A DNA stretch of 64,000 bases from Nereocystis luetkeana (lineage: Eukaryota; Sar; Phaeophyceae; Laminariales; Laminariaceae). Shown here one piece after another: positions 21,925 through 34,312 of this stretch (within the stretch, counting starts at the first letter, position 1; the number at the start of each line of letters is the position of its first letter). The DNA is taken from assembly GCA_031213475.1 (NCBI GenBank), contig JARUPZ010000016.1, positions 2,599,140 through 2,663,139 on the forward strand. Direction: 5' to 3'. Below the pieces are notes generated by a model, which saw nothing but the letters and a program-made list of their open reading frames with translations, had not been told where the DNA came from and searched no databases. A program made the translations under genes and the position numbers.

Positions 21925-22440
21925 TTATATAGGTTGGGTTGGTGTCGATTGGCAACGACACTGTAAAACATGCCGCTCACTACGTGAGCTAGACAACCAG
22001 GGTACCGTTTTTTTTTTGGCGGTCGCCCACAGCTGGTTGTCGAGTTAGATCATTTGTGCGAGGTAAAGAACCTTTACTCCGCACAAGGGAATTGATCGTA
22101 TCACGTAGCGTTCAAGGTAAGGCACCCAAGAGGCAGTTACATAGTACTCCCATTGCTGTCTCTGGAAATGCCTACACCGGAAATTAAATCAACTGATTGA
22201 AGCTGTCGTCCATATGCAAGTCCGCCTCAAAAGCGGTTCTTAGTAGGATGCAGCTCACCCTTCATGCGACTAACCAGACACCTCACGGCGCTTCGCGCTT
22301 GGTGCAAGCAATGTCTGCCTGGTCGGTGAAAACCCGACATGCTCCGTCCCGGCATTGTAGGGATGCGAGGGTCTATGGTCATACGACTACGGCCATGCAT
22401 GAGATCGACTACATCTCTCCTATCGAGTACACCCCCCCCC
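21925..22440. repeat. Dispersed repeat family D, full-length copy (about 520 bp)
   Basis: Begins TATAGGTTGGGTTGGTGTCG, passes through GTGCGAGGTAAAGAACC and GCAAGTCCGCCTCAAAAGCG, and ends at CGACTACGGCCATGCATGA followed by a poly-C tract. An inverted near-complete copy is at 54088-54600; partial copies lie at 22498, 58614 and 63495. It has no coding frame. Confidence 0.8.
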
Positions 22441-22497
22441 CCCCCCGCCCCTCACAGTGCCCCCTGTGGAAGTGGCCACACCGGAATATCGTTTGAC

Positions 22498-22720
22498 TCA
22501 TTGATTCTGTCATCCACGTGCAAGTCCGCCTCACAGGCGGCTCTTAGTAGGATGCAGCTCACCCTTCATGCGACTCGCCAGACACCTCACGTTTCGCTTC
22601 GCGCTTGGTGCAAGCAATGTCTGCCTGTTCGGTGAAAACCCGATATGCTCCGTCCCGGCATCGTAGGGATGCGAGGGTCTATGGTCATACGACTACGGCC
22701 ATGCATGATATTGAGTACGC
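22498..22720. repeat. Dispersed repeat family D, partial tandem copy
   Basis: Repeats the second half of the preceding copy (from GCAAGTCCGCCTCACAGGC to GACTACGGCCATGCATGA) with few changes, so the two are a recent tandem duplication. Confidence 0.85.
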
Positions 22721-22751
22721 CCCCCTCAGCCCCCCGCTTTTTTGTCCTTTG

Positions 22752-23080
22752 GTATAGTTGTGATGGTATCACGTACCAGGAGCGGTGCAATGAGTACGTA
22801 CCAGTATGGGATCACGTGGCGCGCTAGTAACGGAAACGTCTTCGTAGACTGAACACGTATGAGGAAATAGGCAAATACGTACTACGAGTATGATATCACG
22901 TGACGCGCTATTCTAGTAATGGAACCGTCTCTATATATCGTACATGCATTATGTGGGAAACATGGTTCAGGAGACAGTATATTAATAGTACTTGACTGAC
23001 CCCTTTTTTTTGTTTGACTCTGATCTCGCACTCTATCGTCGAGTTCCCCATGAGATCAGCAACAATGATAACTTATCTCC
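22752..23080. repeat. Left direct repeat flanking the Ty3 fragment
   Basis: Starts GATGGTATCACGTACCAG and ends CTCTGATCTCGCACTCTATC followed by CCCCATGA. The same start and end recur at 25812-26250, on the other side of the retroelement remains. The middles are diverged, with many GTACGTA-like words and changed length. Confidence 0.7.
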
Positions 23081-23089
23081 GACGACGGC

Positions 23090-24630
23090 CTGCACCTCAC
23101 CTCCAAGCTCTCTTACGCCCTGTACGAACGCCTTGGCATCAACAATGTCAACATCAACCCGTACCACCCCTGCACCAATGGCGGCGTAGCGCGTGCCAAC
23201 CACACCACGGCTCTGATCCCATGAGATGCAATGAACAGCAGGAGAACTGGCATGCACTCCTGGCGCACGTCAAGCCCCCCGAGAACAACTCCGTCAACGC
23301 TTCTACCGGGCTCGCCCCAAACAAAGTACACTTGGGTCGCCTTCCACGTCCCCGTATTTCGATCTTCAGTCCCCCGAACATCGACAGCCACCAGAGCTTC
23401 GACCGTGACCACCTGGACTACTGCGACCTCGCCACCGAGCGCCAACAACGCGCCTACCGCGCCGTCCGCGGAGTCCACGGCGTCACCGTTTCGCGTTTGG
23501 CCGGCCGTAGCAGCCCCATCCTGGACGCCCTCCGTTTACCCCCCCTTTCCGCCTTTGGCGACTGGGTATGGGCCTACAACTCCGCGACCACCATCAACGA
23601 AGGCGCCAAGAAAGGTACGGACGCCGTCGTCCTCAAGACGAAGCTCTCCCTTAACTGGATCGGGCCGTTTAGGATTCCCGCCGTGGGCACAGCCCCGGTC
23701 TCCGATGTCCTCGACAACCGACCCCTCCACGACAAACCCCTCTACTCGACTTACCTTCCGCCCTACCGGGACGGGACTTCAAACGCCGCGTCTCCGTCGA
23801 GCGCTGTAAGCCCTGCCGGAACCCCGACGACACCTCCGACATGCCGAAGTACCTGCCATCCGACCTCACCCAGTACGTGCTCAACTCCTTCTCCATCAAG
23901 CCCCCCCCCTTCCACATCATCCTCGACGACGTCTCACCACCGCGGGAACGCCTCGAGATCGAACAGATCACGGGTCACCAACTCCTTCGCAGTCGTGGCG
24001 GGAGTATCGCGGTCCTACACCGGACCCATTGGGTCGAACTGCTCAGCCCTTCCCGAAAGCGGGAATTCGACCTTCACTATTCCAGGCGCCACATCCGACT
24101 CTACTGGTCCGGCACCCCAACCCAACACCGACAGGAAAACCGTCTCTCCTGACAATCGCGCATCGGTGCCGCGCAGCGGGAGCTATCCCGATCGCAAGGT
24201 TAGATTTACCCTCGCCCCCGGATACATCCTTGTCCCCAGCGACCTCTGGCTCCACCGTCCTTCCGCCAGCGGCACCCCGTTACCTTTGGTACAAGGCTCG
24301 CGATCGCCTGTGGTGGCTGGGCAAGGTCGTCCGTTCCGCCCCCTCGGACCCCCCTTCGGAAACCCTCCGGACCCCTCTTCGGACGACACGTACATCACTC
24401 GATTCCTCGACGACTCTAGACCAATCAAGATCGATATCTGGCCGGCGAGCTACACAACCCCAAGTGTCGCCAACTATGCATCGCGGTGTTTGCAACGCCA
24501 TACACCTGGGAGTCTAGCTCCTGGGTACTACCCATTTCGGACGCGTCTCGTGGTGCCCCGACTGCCTCTCCTGCCCACCACGATTACTTATACTTTTTTG
24601 TTGCCCTCATGGTGCCTCTTTTTGACGTAG
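23090..24630 (+). pseudogene. Broken Ty3/gypsy (chromovirus-like) pol fragment: integrase end, GPY/F and chromodomain
   Basis: Recognisable retrotransposon pieces lie in order but in different frames. The integrase core tail (NINPYHPCTNGGVARANHT, about 23150-23210) ends in a stop. Integrase C-terminal sequence with a GPY/F-type block (KLSLNWIGPFRIPAV, about 23640-23685) follows. A chromodomain-like segment (RLEIEQITGHQLLRSRGG, 23950-24010) comes next, then the tail motifs WYKARDRLWWLGKVV and RFLDDSRPIKI. At least three frameshifts and an in-frame stop separate them, so the long open frame over 23014-24630 is not one protein. Gag, protease, RT and RNase H are absent. Confidence 0.85.
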
Positions 24631-25811
24631 CAATTCGTGTATTCCGTTCGTTACGACGAATTCGTGTTTGTTTTTGTTTATCAATCTACCAATACGGGTT
24701 CCGCCTGCCTTTTCTCGCGAGGACCGCAGAACTGTCGTTAAAATGTTCCTCCAGTCTTTCACTGCCGGTTCGCCTTCTCTCTCGAAGGCCGCCGAATTTC
24801 AGTGATAGCGTTCATTCGGGCATGGTTCGTTGATTATCTTTGGTTGTTTATATTTTTCAACTTCCCCCGCCGTTTCCGCCTGCCCCCTCTTCGTGAAAGC
24901 CGGCGAATCGTTGTGCTATCGTGTTTTACTTGGGCTCCCATATTCGCATCCTGCAATTCCATGCCTTGTGTGTCTATTTCGACACGGATTACGTACTTTC
25001 TGCTTTTGCTGCAGTGTGCCAGGCGTTTCTTTTTGATCCACCTGTCCTCGACGTACCCGTCCCTCCCACGAGCAGCCTTTCCTATACGGCTTACGCATAG
25101 CTTCAGTCCCTGGAGTATACTTTAGGTCACGTGCGCATGTTATAAAATCTTAATTTGGTGGCATACGAGGCGTTCGCTTTAGACGTCGATTTTCTTGGCC
25201 TGCTTGCTTTCGGACGAACAATCTCGCTCGTTTCGGCTTGCGATGTAGTGTGTTTACCACCTACTAATAGCTTTTCCGCGTTACACGTTAACAGACCATT
25301 GGCCCCACGTCGGTGTCGGCCCATATGTCCTTCGTGATCGACCCCCCTTATCTTGACAAGTTTTGCAGCGCATTTCTTGCTTTCCTACCGCCTTCAGCTT
25401 TCGGGTTTCTACTCGCGCCCTTGCGCCTTTTGCCAGCCGTATCTATCTGTTTTTCTCCTTTGGCCCAAACAATGGCCCCACGTTACGTAACCTCTCTAAG
25501 TCCAAGTTCAGGACCTTACTTTTTGCGTCGCAACATGCACTACTGTTTTATCTTTTGTCTGTTACTTTCCGCTTGCGTCTTTAGGAATTCTTTTTTTAGG
25601 CACCTTCGCGCCCCGGTTCGCTTACTTGGCTTTCATCTCCGTCGTAGCCCGCTTGTCGTAGGCATATCGTACGAAGCCCTGTCTTCTTCTGGTATGGCGG
25701 GGTTGTCCTCACCATGAGAGGTGTGGGGTATAGATTTGTATAGCTTCATTTATTTTGTTCCGAATAGGCGCGATCGTCGTGTGATATGCATCTACGATAT
25801 CCAGGGTGGGC
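24631..25811. other. Pyrimidine-rich stretch after the Ty3 fragment, possibly 3' non-coding/LTR
   Basis: About 1.1 kb rich in C and T with several GAAGGCCGCCGAATTT- and GAAAGCCGGCGAATC-like motifs. Its place directly after the pol tail suggests element 3' sequence. I could not find a matching second LTR in the window, so the boundary is unknown. Confidence 0.4.
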
Positions 25812-26250
25812 TACTGTGATGGTATCACGTACCAGTATAGCTCACGTAAGGCAGTGCAATGCGCACCAGTAACAATAAGGGACTGCGTGTCGTGCTACAT
25901 ACTACTACTGTGTACCAGGTATACAGTTAGTAACGGAAAAACGCCTCCTCCGTAGATAATACTATTATGACGAGACATACATGCAGATACGTACTATTAA
26001 TATGACGACTATGAGACCACGTGAGGGCGTGCTATAGCATAGTAACGGAAACATCTTGTCCGTACTCCTAGATCGCGCTTGTAATATCTGTACGTACTGA
26101 TACACTGCTCGGCTGTGGTATGAAACTTGAATGATTATCACATTCAGGGGATAGTCTACTTGATTGACTGTGACCATTCATATTGTTTGTGTATCACTCT
26201 GATCTCGCACTCTATCTTCGAGCTCCCCATGATATAAGAAACAGGATTAA
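25812..26250. repeat. Right direct repeat flanking the Ty3 fragment
   Basis: Diverged direct partner of 22752-23080, with GATGGTATCACGTACCAG at its start and CTCTGATCTCGCACTCTATC near its end. The middle is longer and contains one TACCAGGTA. Confidence 0.7.
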
Positions 26251-26851
26251 CTTTACCAAGAAGAAGCGTGTCCTCGCCAGCATCGACATACTCGTATACC
26301 TGTGGAGTCCTCCTCCACAAGGCACACCTGAACATTACCAGGTATGAAATATGGTCTACCTGGAATTCAAAATCTGTTCGCACGTGGTTGTTGACGTTCT
26401 TTGTTAGCAAATTTTTATTTACGTTATATTTTTTACTTGCTGTGTGTGTTCTGTTGTTCATTGTTTTCGCTTTGTGGTGTATGCGCATGATGTTTTTTGT
26501 GTACACTTGAGAAAAACCTACTTTGCCACCCTCGATCCGTCCGAGTTACGACTATTAATACTACCCCTCTACACGACTATTAATGGCTGTAGATATACTC
26601 ATAGGAAGGCGGAAGGAGAGAAAATAAAAGGGGCATGAAGAAGAAACAAAGAAACGCAGAAAAATAAAATTTTGTACCTGTGGGCCGCACACAACCCCGC
26701 TTCCCTGATCATGCTTTAAACAGAAAGCCTCCATATCTCATCTTCGAAAGTACGGTACTCTCTGCCTCGCAGCAATCGCCCATCTTTCGCTTCCATTATC
26801 TGCTAGACACAAGGAGCATCCAGGGCACGAAGACCGAAGCAAGAAGGAGCC
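26251..26851. other. Upstream region and 5' UTR of the Mpv17 gene
   Basis: No other gene seen. Two TATTAATA palindromes lie nearby (one at about 26551, a variant at 26577). The start codon context is AGGAGCCATGAAG. Transcription signals are not obvious. Confidence 0.4.
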
Positions 26852-29800
26852 ATGAAGTTCACTGCCGCTGTCGTTGGGGCGGGCGCACTCTGCGCGGGAA
26901 CGGATGCGTTCGTGGCCGTGGCTCCGGTCACAGGAACCTTCGGAGTTTCGCGAAACTCGGTCTTTGCCTCTTCCTCGACCTCAGCGCCTGCTGCGCGCGT
27001 GGGCGATGCCGTGATGAGCCTGGGCGGTGGAGGGTCCAAGAAGGGTGGAATCCCCAGGAGTCTTTCGTCTAAGATCTCTAGCGTCTTCCGAGGCAATAAG
27101 GGCAGGGGGTGAGCGAGAAATCCTAGACCGTTGCTGACTTCAATCTCGCATCATCAACCACTTTTTTTTCTATTTTTTGGGCGTATTTTGGTGTATGATA
27201 TGATGGGACGACGAACGACTCCAACACTACAGAGCAGTGGTAATTCCAGGTACCACGAGGTACTGCTGCTGTAGATCAGATGTACGTACGTAGCGCGTGC
27301 CCTGTTTGGTTTGAAGCTCAGCTTGCTTCTGATTGTCCGCGCCGCCAACTAGCACCTGGCACGACCGACCTGCAGGAGCAGTGGGCTCGCTTCCTTCGTC
27401 TGTCCCCCGGGAGGAAGAGGAGGCTCATCATTCGGTAACCCAGACCGCTTGCCTTGAGGTGTTTTGCTTTTTTGCTGCCCTACACACATAAATCAAACAT
27501 GTCATGCTGCTTTTTGTGTTGCACGTTCTGGTATGCCGACCTGCCTGGGTGACAGGTCGGGTCGTTCGGGTCGTGTAATCGGAGCACAACCCAGTATCAG
27601 GAGACCGAATAACATGAGCCGCCGTATATTCGACAAAAAGAACAAGTTCACAAAGCCGGCCCACACATGCGGTCAGACACATCTTGCGCTTATCACCAAC
27701 ACATGGTCATGGTGTCAAACACATCTTACGTCTAATATTCAAGGATACCTTGTACACTGAAAGCAGGCGCCCCAGGGCATACCTTTTGTTGGGGTTCAGG
27801 CGTCCTCTACATTGTGTATCACACTCGTACGTACAAATCAGCACCCCCTCAGGACGTCTCTGGGGGATGACCCCCGCTCCTTTGCTCAATGTCCGTCCGC
27901 TGTGCGGCGGCTGCCGGCTGAAACGCTCATTTCTCCCGTCTCTCATCTTTACTGCTGGTTTTCTCTCACTGGGTTGTGGTGGTGGTGGTGTCGGTCATTG
28001 GCAGCTCGAACGGTGCCGGCGGAGCGGGCGGCGTTGGCGGTGGCGGAAACAACAAGGTGCCACCGCTGGGGGCATCTTCGTCTGCGAGCGATGACGGCGA
28101 GAAGAAGCCGGCGAAGGGCCTGGGCATCCTCTGGGCGGCCTACATCAGCCTGCTCGACACGCAACCGATCCTCACCAAGTCGCTCACGTCCATGACCGGC
28201 TTCGCCCTGGGAGACCTGCTCGCGCAGAAGTTCCTCGAGAAGAAGGTGCGGTCTCACTCACCACTCCTGCTGCTTCTCCTGCTGCTGCTGCTGCTGCTGC
28301 TGCCTATACAGGAGTATCATATACCTGGTACCTGGTACGTGCATGTCATGCTTCTGTTGAGCTATTGATACAATCGGCAGACGATTGATCGATCCATACG
28401 TACCTGGTACTGCTGTGCCCACCAAGTCTGCAACAGCACTACTTGACAGATGCTCCCAGTATACTTCATACTCCCGAGTATATACACCGTACGAACTCGG
28501 AGTACCGTGACAACAACAACAACAACAACAACAGGTCACAGATGCTCCCAGTGCTCGCAGCACCCGTACTGCTGTACGAAACTCGGAAGTACTGCGAGTA
28601 CCTCGTACACGAAGTATGTACGTACCTGCAGATTGTTTTCTGGAAAACACTTTAGACGTCACTCCCAGGTTCCGGGTACTGGCAGCAACTGCTGGGAGTT
28701 GTCTGCCCCCAAATTGTATGTCCAGTTCATGCGGTGATTCGATTGACACATCGGTTCAGCGGCAGACTGCTGCTATATTTTTTGCTCCTAGCTTCATAGT
28801 GACAACATGCACCCAACTTGTTAATGTTAATATTAATAGTATTCTGCTACAGCAATACAGGACACCGACAGCAGTATCAAGAAACCGAAATGCTGGCCCA
28901 GTCTGGATTGATCGATTTCTTACTTGGGGAAGGGCGCCCTAATTTCAGTGCAACGGCTCCCGGGATTACTTATTAATATTACAGGGGACCGTAGTAAATA
29001 GGACCAAACATTGTTATATACCTGGTAGTAAACATAGGGAAATAGATAGGTTTTGTGTGTGTGCCGTAGATCCTACCTGGTATTAACTATGGTCCCCCCT
29101 AATAATGACAGTATTTTCCTGAGAATATCAGTCACCCTTTAGAACCGCAGTCCCGTTTTGGGGACAAACCACTCAAATTTCAAGTAGTTTGTCCCCAAAA
29201 CGGAACTGCGGTTCTAAAGGGGTTAATAACTTCATCTCCGTTTTTGAGGATGCACTGTTTGGAATTAAAGTTTTGCGGTCACGCGTTTTCTCACGGCTTA
29301 GCTGTATGATAGGTACCTGGTACCTGGTACCCAGCAAATTGATTGGTGCAGTAAATATCTCGAACCTACCAGGGTTGATGGTAAGAGCTCACTTGTAGTG
29401 TTCGTCCAAACTTTTGTTGCTTGTTTTGGAACGAACGACGTTTTAATGCCAGGTACGAAGATTGGGTGCCCGTTGTTTTATGTAACCCTTCTTTAGGGGG
29501 CTTTGGAACTCGGAGACAGCGACCAAACTATGTATGCTCACGGCATCCGTCGGGCAGATCACCGATTCCCACACAAACGATCCAGATTAGAGATATTCCT
29601 GATCTGCATGATCTGTATGATCTAGCTCATGTTGTCGGGTGGGAGCCGTGCAATCTGCATGATCTACAGCAGCAGCCGTAGGACATGCTTCCCTGGGGTT
29701 GGGATCTGTACTTCACAGCTCCTTCACAATATCACATTACCGCTGGTTAGGATCTAGTAGATGATCTATCTGATCTGTAAATAGATAGTACGATCTGTCC

Positions 29801-32800
29801 GAGGCTAGGTGCGGTGGCCGTTACCAACCTTCCATGGCGGGCGAGCATAGCGGTACGACTTTTCACATTAGTGATAAGTGTAAGTGTTCTCATAGTGTTA
29901 TCGTGCTGCATGTGTCTCGGGAGGTGTCCTTGCTTTGTATAGCTGTAGCCGGAGTGGTTTACACCCCCCCCCCCCCAGCAGCCTGCGTATGGACAGGCTG
30001 CTTGCTTCGATCGATGCTGCCTACCCACCCCCTCCCTACCCATCCTTACCCATCCTCTTCGTACCCATCCCTGTTCCCATCCCCAACCCCACATGATCAT
30101 AAATACTTCCATATATCTACAACTCCAACTTACGGGGGACGAAACCAAAGCCCCCCCGGGTCGATACCGATCCACACGGTGTGGAAACCCAACCCCACTG
30201 ACTGATTGCTGATTGGCTGGATTTCGTTGAGCCTGGGTGTCACTTTTTTCCGATACGTACGTGTCTTTTCCGCTTGCAGTCTGTCTCAAGGGGATGCGTT
30301 ATACCTGGTACCAGGTATCAGGTACCGGGTAGCGGGTGCCTGGTGCCTGGTATATATTACTGCCTTTGTAACGGGTGATGGACCGTTGGGACTGCACGTG
30401 TGCTGAACGTTCGAATGCCCCGAGCTCTTCCCCACCTTGCGCCGATCGATCACCGGCGTACCTGTGTCCCTCGTTCCGGTGAAAAGTGACCCTCGCTTTG
30501 ATTCTTCACGAGGAGTGGTGGAACTCCCGCGACTGGCTTTCCTCTCAGCTCTGTTTGCAAACTTGAGAATCGATTACCGGTCGGTATAGTTGAAGGATCA
30601 GTTTTAGTTGACCTCTCAGCATTGGTACCTACCTACCTACCAACCTACCTACCTACATACATGCATATTATCCCTCGCGCTATTATGGGTACTCCTGCAA
30701 AAGTTACCGGTATGTGATGCAGCTCTGTTCCCGGTTGATGCCCCCAATTTCGTGGGGGAAGCAGTTCCAACAGCGTTACGACCCTTTTACTTTTAGTCGT
30801 ACTGCACTGCTGTACACACTACGCATGTATATCTATTACTCCAATTGCAAGTAATTTGCACCCAGCGCGGGACTGCGGTCCTCAAGAGGTGAACGCTTTT
30901 AGAAAAGGCACTCCTGTTTTCAGAGGTCAAACTGATTAGAATACTTACTCACACACGCCGGACAGATCATGATCTATCTATCTACAGATCATCTAGATCG
31001 TGACCTGCCGCCATGATATGCCGTGCAGGGTCTGTACACGTACTCTTATTAATAATACATATCCAACCCAGGAAACCTGTCCTAGATCATGCAGATTACA
31101 CGGATCCCACGCGCAACACGAGCTAGCTCATACAGAGCATACATATCAGGGATATATCATAACATATCAGGGGTCTATCTGCCCTCCTGAACGGTCTAGA
31201 TAATGGAACTGCCGCTTGGATGATTCTGTCCGAGTTGGGGAATACCGGCCAAGCGCCAGACGCGCACTTCTTTCTGTCTGGGCACGCATGGCACCGTGCG
31301 CGTTCTGGAAGCACTCGCTTGTGGCAGACAACGCACCCCTCCCAGTATGTAGTGGTGTGTATACATGTACCAGGTACACCGCAAGGATGCGAGTCCTCCA
31401 TCGCACTTCCCCCCAGACCTATTTTGAAAGGTCGATTGCACTACAAGCGGGAGGGTGCCAAATACAGAAGATGCTGGTCCTGCAAAGTATCTCGTTGATA
31501 GCCTTCTTCAGACGTTGCTTCGAAGCGTCTTGGGTCGTGGAACGATCGAGGTTCGAAAATCGGTCCACTGTGGTCGGGGGGTGCGCGATGACTCGCATCA
31601 TTATGGTATATACGTACCTGGTGCGTCTCAAACCTGTCCGCGCGATCTTCTACCCCGCTGCTCTTTTTTTGCGGGGTTTCGTTCGACCCATTCGACCTTG
31701 GGGGTGTAATGGTACAATCAGCTTTTAGAAGGCTCCCTCCTCCCTATAGGAGCTCTTCATAACCTCACCCAAAAATCCGACCTGATGATAATAACGGTGG
31801 GCTTAAGTTGCGAGCTGGTTCAGGGACACGGTCCGAAATATTTTCTGGCTTGAGGAATTCCTGCCGTTTTTTTTTTGTCAAGACCCTAAAAGGTTGCACG
31901 GGCTTTCCGTGCCCTTTTTGCCGAGGGATGTTTTGTAGGGGGGTGCAAGTTTTTTTTTTCGCTACTTGTAGTTATCTGCGCATTCAGGATTGACCTTTCT
32001 GGGACCGCAAATGTTTATAAAAGTATTACCTGGTAAACGACAGCTGTGATGTCGAAGATTTCGTCGAAACACATATTTGCAAGCTGTGTGTGATACTTAC
32101 TTCGATCGCGCATACTAGGCCTCATGCAGGATATACATTCCGTATCTAGCGAGGGGAAAAAAAAAACTTGCACCCCGTCCGTCAATGCCTCGGCATAATG
32201 GGACGGAAGGTGTGCGCGAAGTTTCAAGGCCTTAACTCGAAGAAACGGCGTGAACTTCTGAGCTTTTGCGGGAAAAGCGTGTATTTCATCGCAGTTTTCG
32301 TTTTTTTTCAGTTTCAATGTGGAAATCGACTTTTAGCGTGAAATGTATTTCATATTGACCTGCGCACTCAGTTCGTCGGGTATGTATTTGTGCATTTTTT
32401 TTGCAGACACAACGTGCCTTGGAGTACCTGGAACCACTTTGTTGCTGTTTTTTTTTTTCTCGACGAAAACAAAGCTTTTTTCCTACGATGGAAACGCCTT
32501 GTACTGTTGTTTGCCATTTTGACGGCCTGTGGTTTGTCGAGACACAGTTTCACAGCTAGCGCCAGCCCTAGGCCCTAAACAAAAACAACAAGGGGTATGC
32601 CACTCTCCCGCTGTTCATGCGGTCGGTAGGATACCGGGTATGTGATATTCGAGTAGCTACAGTTAATTTCATGCGGCATTCGTGGCGGACACATTTTTCT
32701 TTTTCTTTTTTTTGTTAGAACCAGCCTGTGTCCCATCGAACAAAGTCCTACGCCCTAGGGATACACCAAATTGTTACGGTTGTGTCGTAACACCACAAGA

Positions 32801-34270
32801 CGAATGGGGTTTCAATTATATTGGCATGCGTACGACGATAGGGGGGGGGTGTATCTATAATATTTTCGGAGGCTTTTCACTTGAGCTCTATACGAACTAA
32901 CAGTAAGCCACTTGTAAGTCACCCAAAATCTGGATTCAAGAAAAGGCCCGATGACTACTCCTACCTTCTACAGTAGGGGTTATTTACGTGTACATACGCA
33001 CAGAAAATCGCTGCTGTACTCGTCAAAACGAACGATATTCCCAGTGGCACTGGGTGATTCCTCGGTTGAGAAACCCCATCACTCAGAAATATTGCCTCAC
33101 GGCAAAAAAGTGCTGCCCCTAGTTAGTTCCGACCCGCCTCTATCGAAACCACGCGTCTTCGATTAGTTGACAGCAGTTGAGATACCCCGCCAAAATGGAC
33201 GGGTAGGTTTAGACAAGAAGTGCTACTCGTACATGTATATAATGTACCCCGATCGTACAATAGCGCACGCCGTTTTATTCTATTTATATGAACACGTATC
33301 TGCACTCGTGTATATGCCCGGTGCTGATGCAATGCAGGAGGAGATCGACCTCACCCGGCTGATGAAGCTGGCGTCTTTCGGCGCCCTGGTGCACGGGTCC
33401 ACGGGGCACTTCTTCTACAACTTCCTCGACTCGAAGATCCCCGGGACGGCGGCCTTGACGGTCGCTAAGAAGGTCTTCATCGACCAGGTCAGCCCAGTGT
33501 TTATGGCGCGGTAGTCGCCCCCCTCTGTTAATAGTGCCGGTCGAATAGTGCCGGCTGCCCTGTATATATAGTGCCAGTGAACTCGCTTGGTATATATGGG
33601 ATTGGTCAGTGTGGCGTAGTGTGCGGGGTATATAGTGCCGGTTGACGATATGTATATAGTGCCAGTGAAATCGTTTGGCACAGATGGGATTGGTCAGTGT
33701 GGCGTAGTGTGCGGGGTATATAGTGCCGGTTGACGAGATATATAGTGCCAGTGAAATCGCTTGGCACAGATGGGATTGGTCAGTGTGGCGTAGTGTGCGG
33801 AGTATATAGTGCCGGTTGACGATATATATAGTGCCTGTGAAATCGCTTGGCACAGATGGGATTGGTCAGTGTGGCGTAGTGTGCGCAGTATATAGTGCCG
33901 GTTGACGATGTATATAGTGCCAGTGAAATCGCTTGGCACAGATGGGATTGGTCAGTGTGGCGTAGTGTGCGGAGTATATAATGCCGGTTGACGATATATA
34001 TATAGTGCCGGTATTGTTGGCTGGCGCGTATTATACCGGTACTATATTGGGACCACTGCTGTGCCAGTATCCAGTATTCATCGTATGTAGTGCTACTTTA
34101 TACGGCTGAGGTCCTGCTTTGGGGTTATCTTTATGTCAGTGGCCTGCTTGGTGCTGCGGCCCCAGCCCAACCGTTCCGTTTTGTGACTTGACTGCTGCTG
34201 CTGTACAGCAGTGTAAGCCCAACCGGCGGTAGACGAAGCTTCACACCTAGGACAGATCAGACAGATCATG

Positions 34271-34312
<42 letters not shown>

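Noticed and set aside
23014-24630. 538-residue open frame as a single protein
   Set aside because: Retroelement motifs lie in three different frames across it, with stops between them in the true frames. The long frame is a GC-rich accident over a pseudogene.
33517-34055. CRISPR-like array
   Set aside because: The units are contiguous 86-bp repeats without unique spacers, in an intron of a eukaryotic gene.
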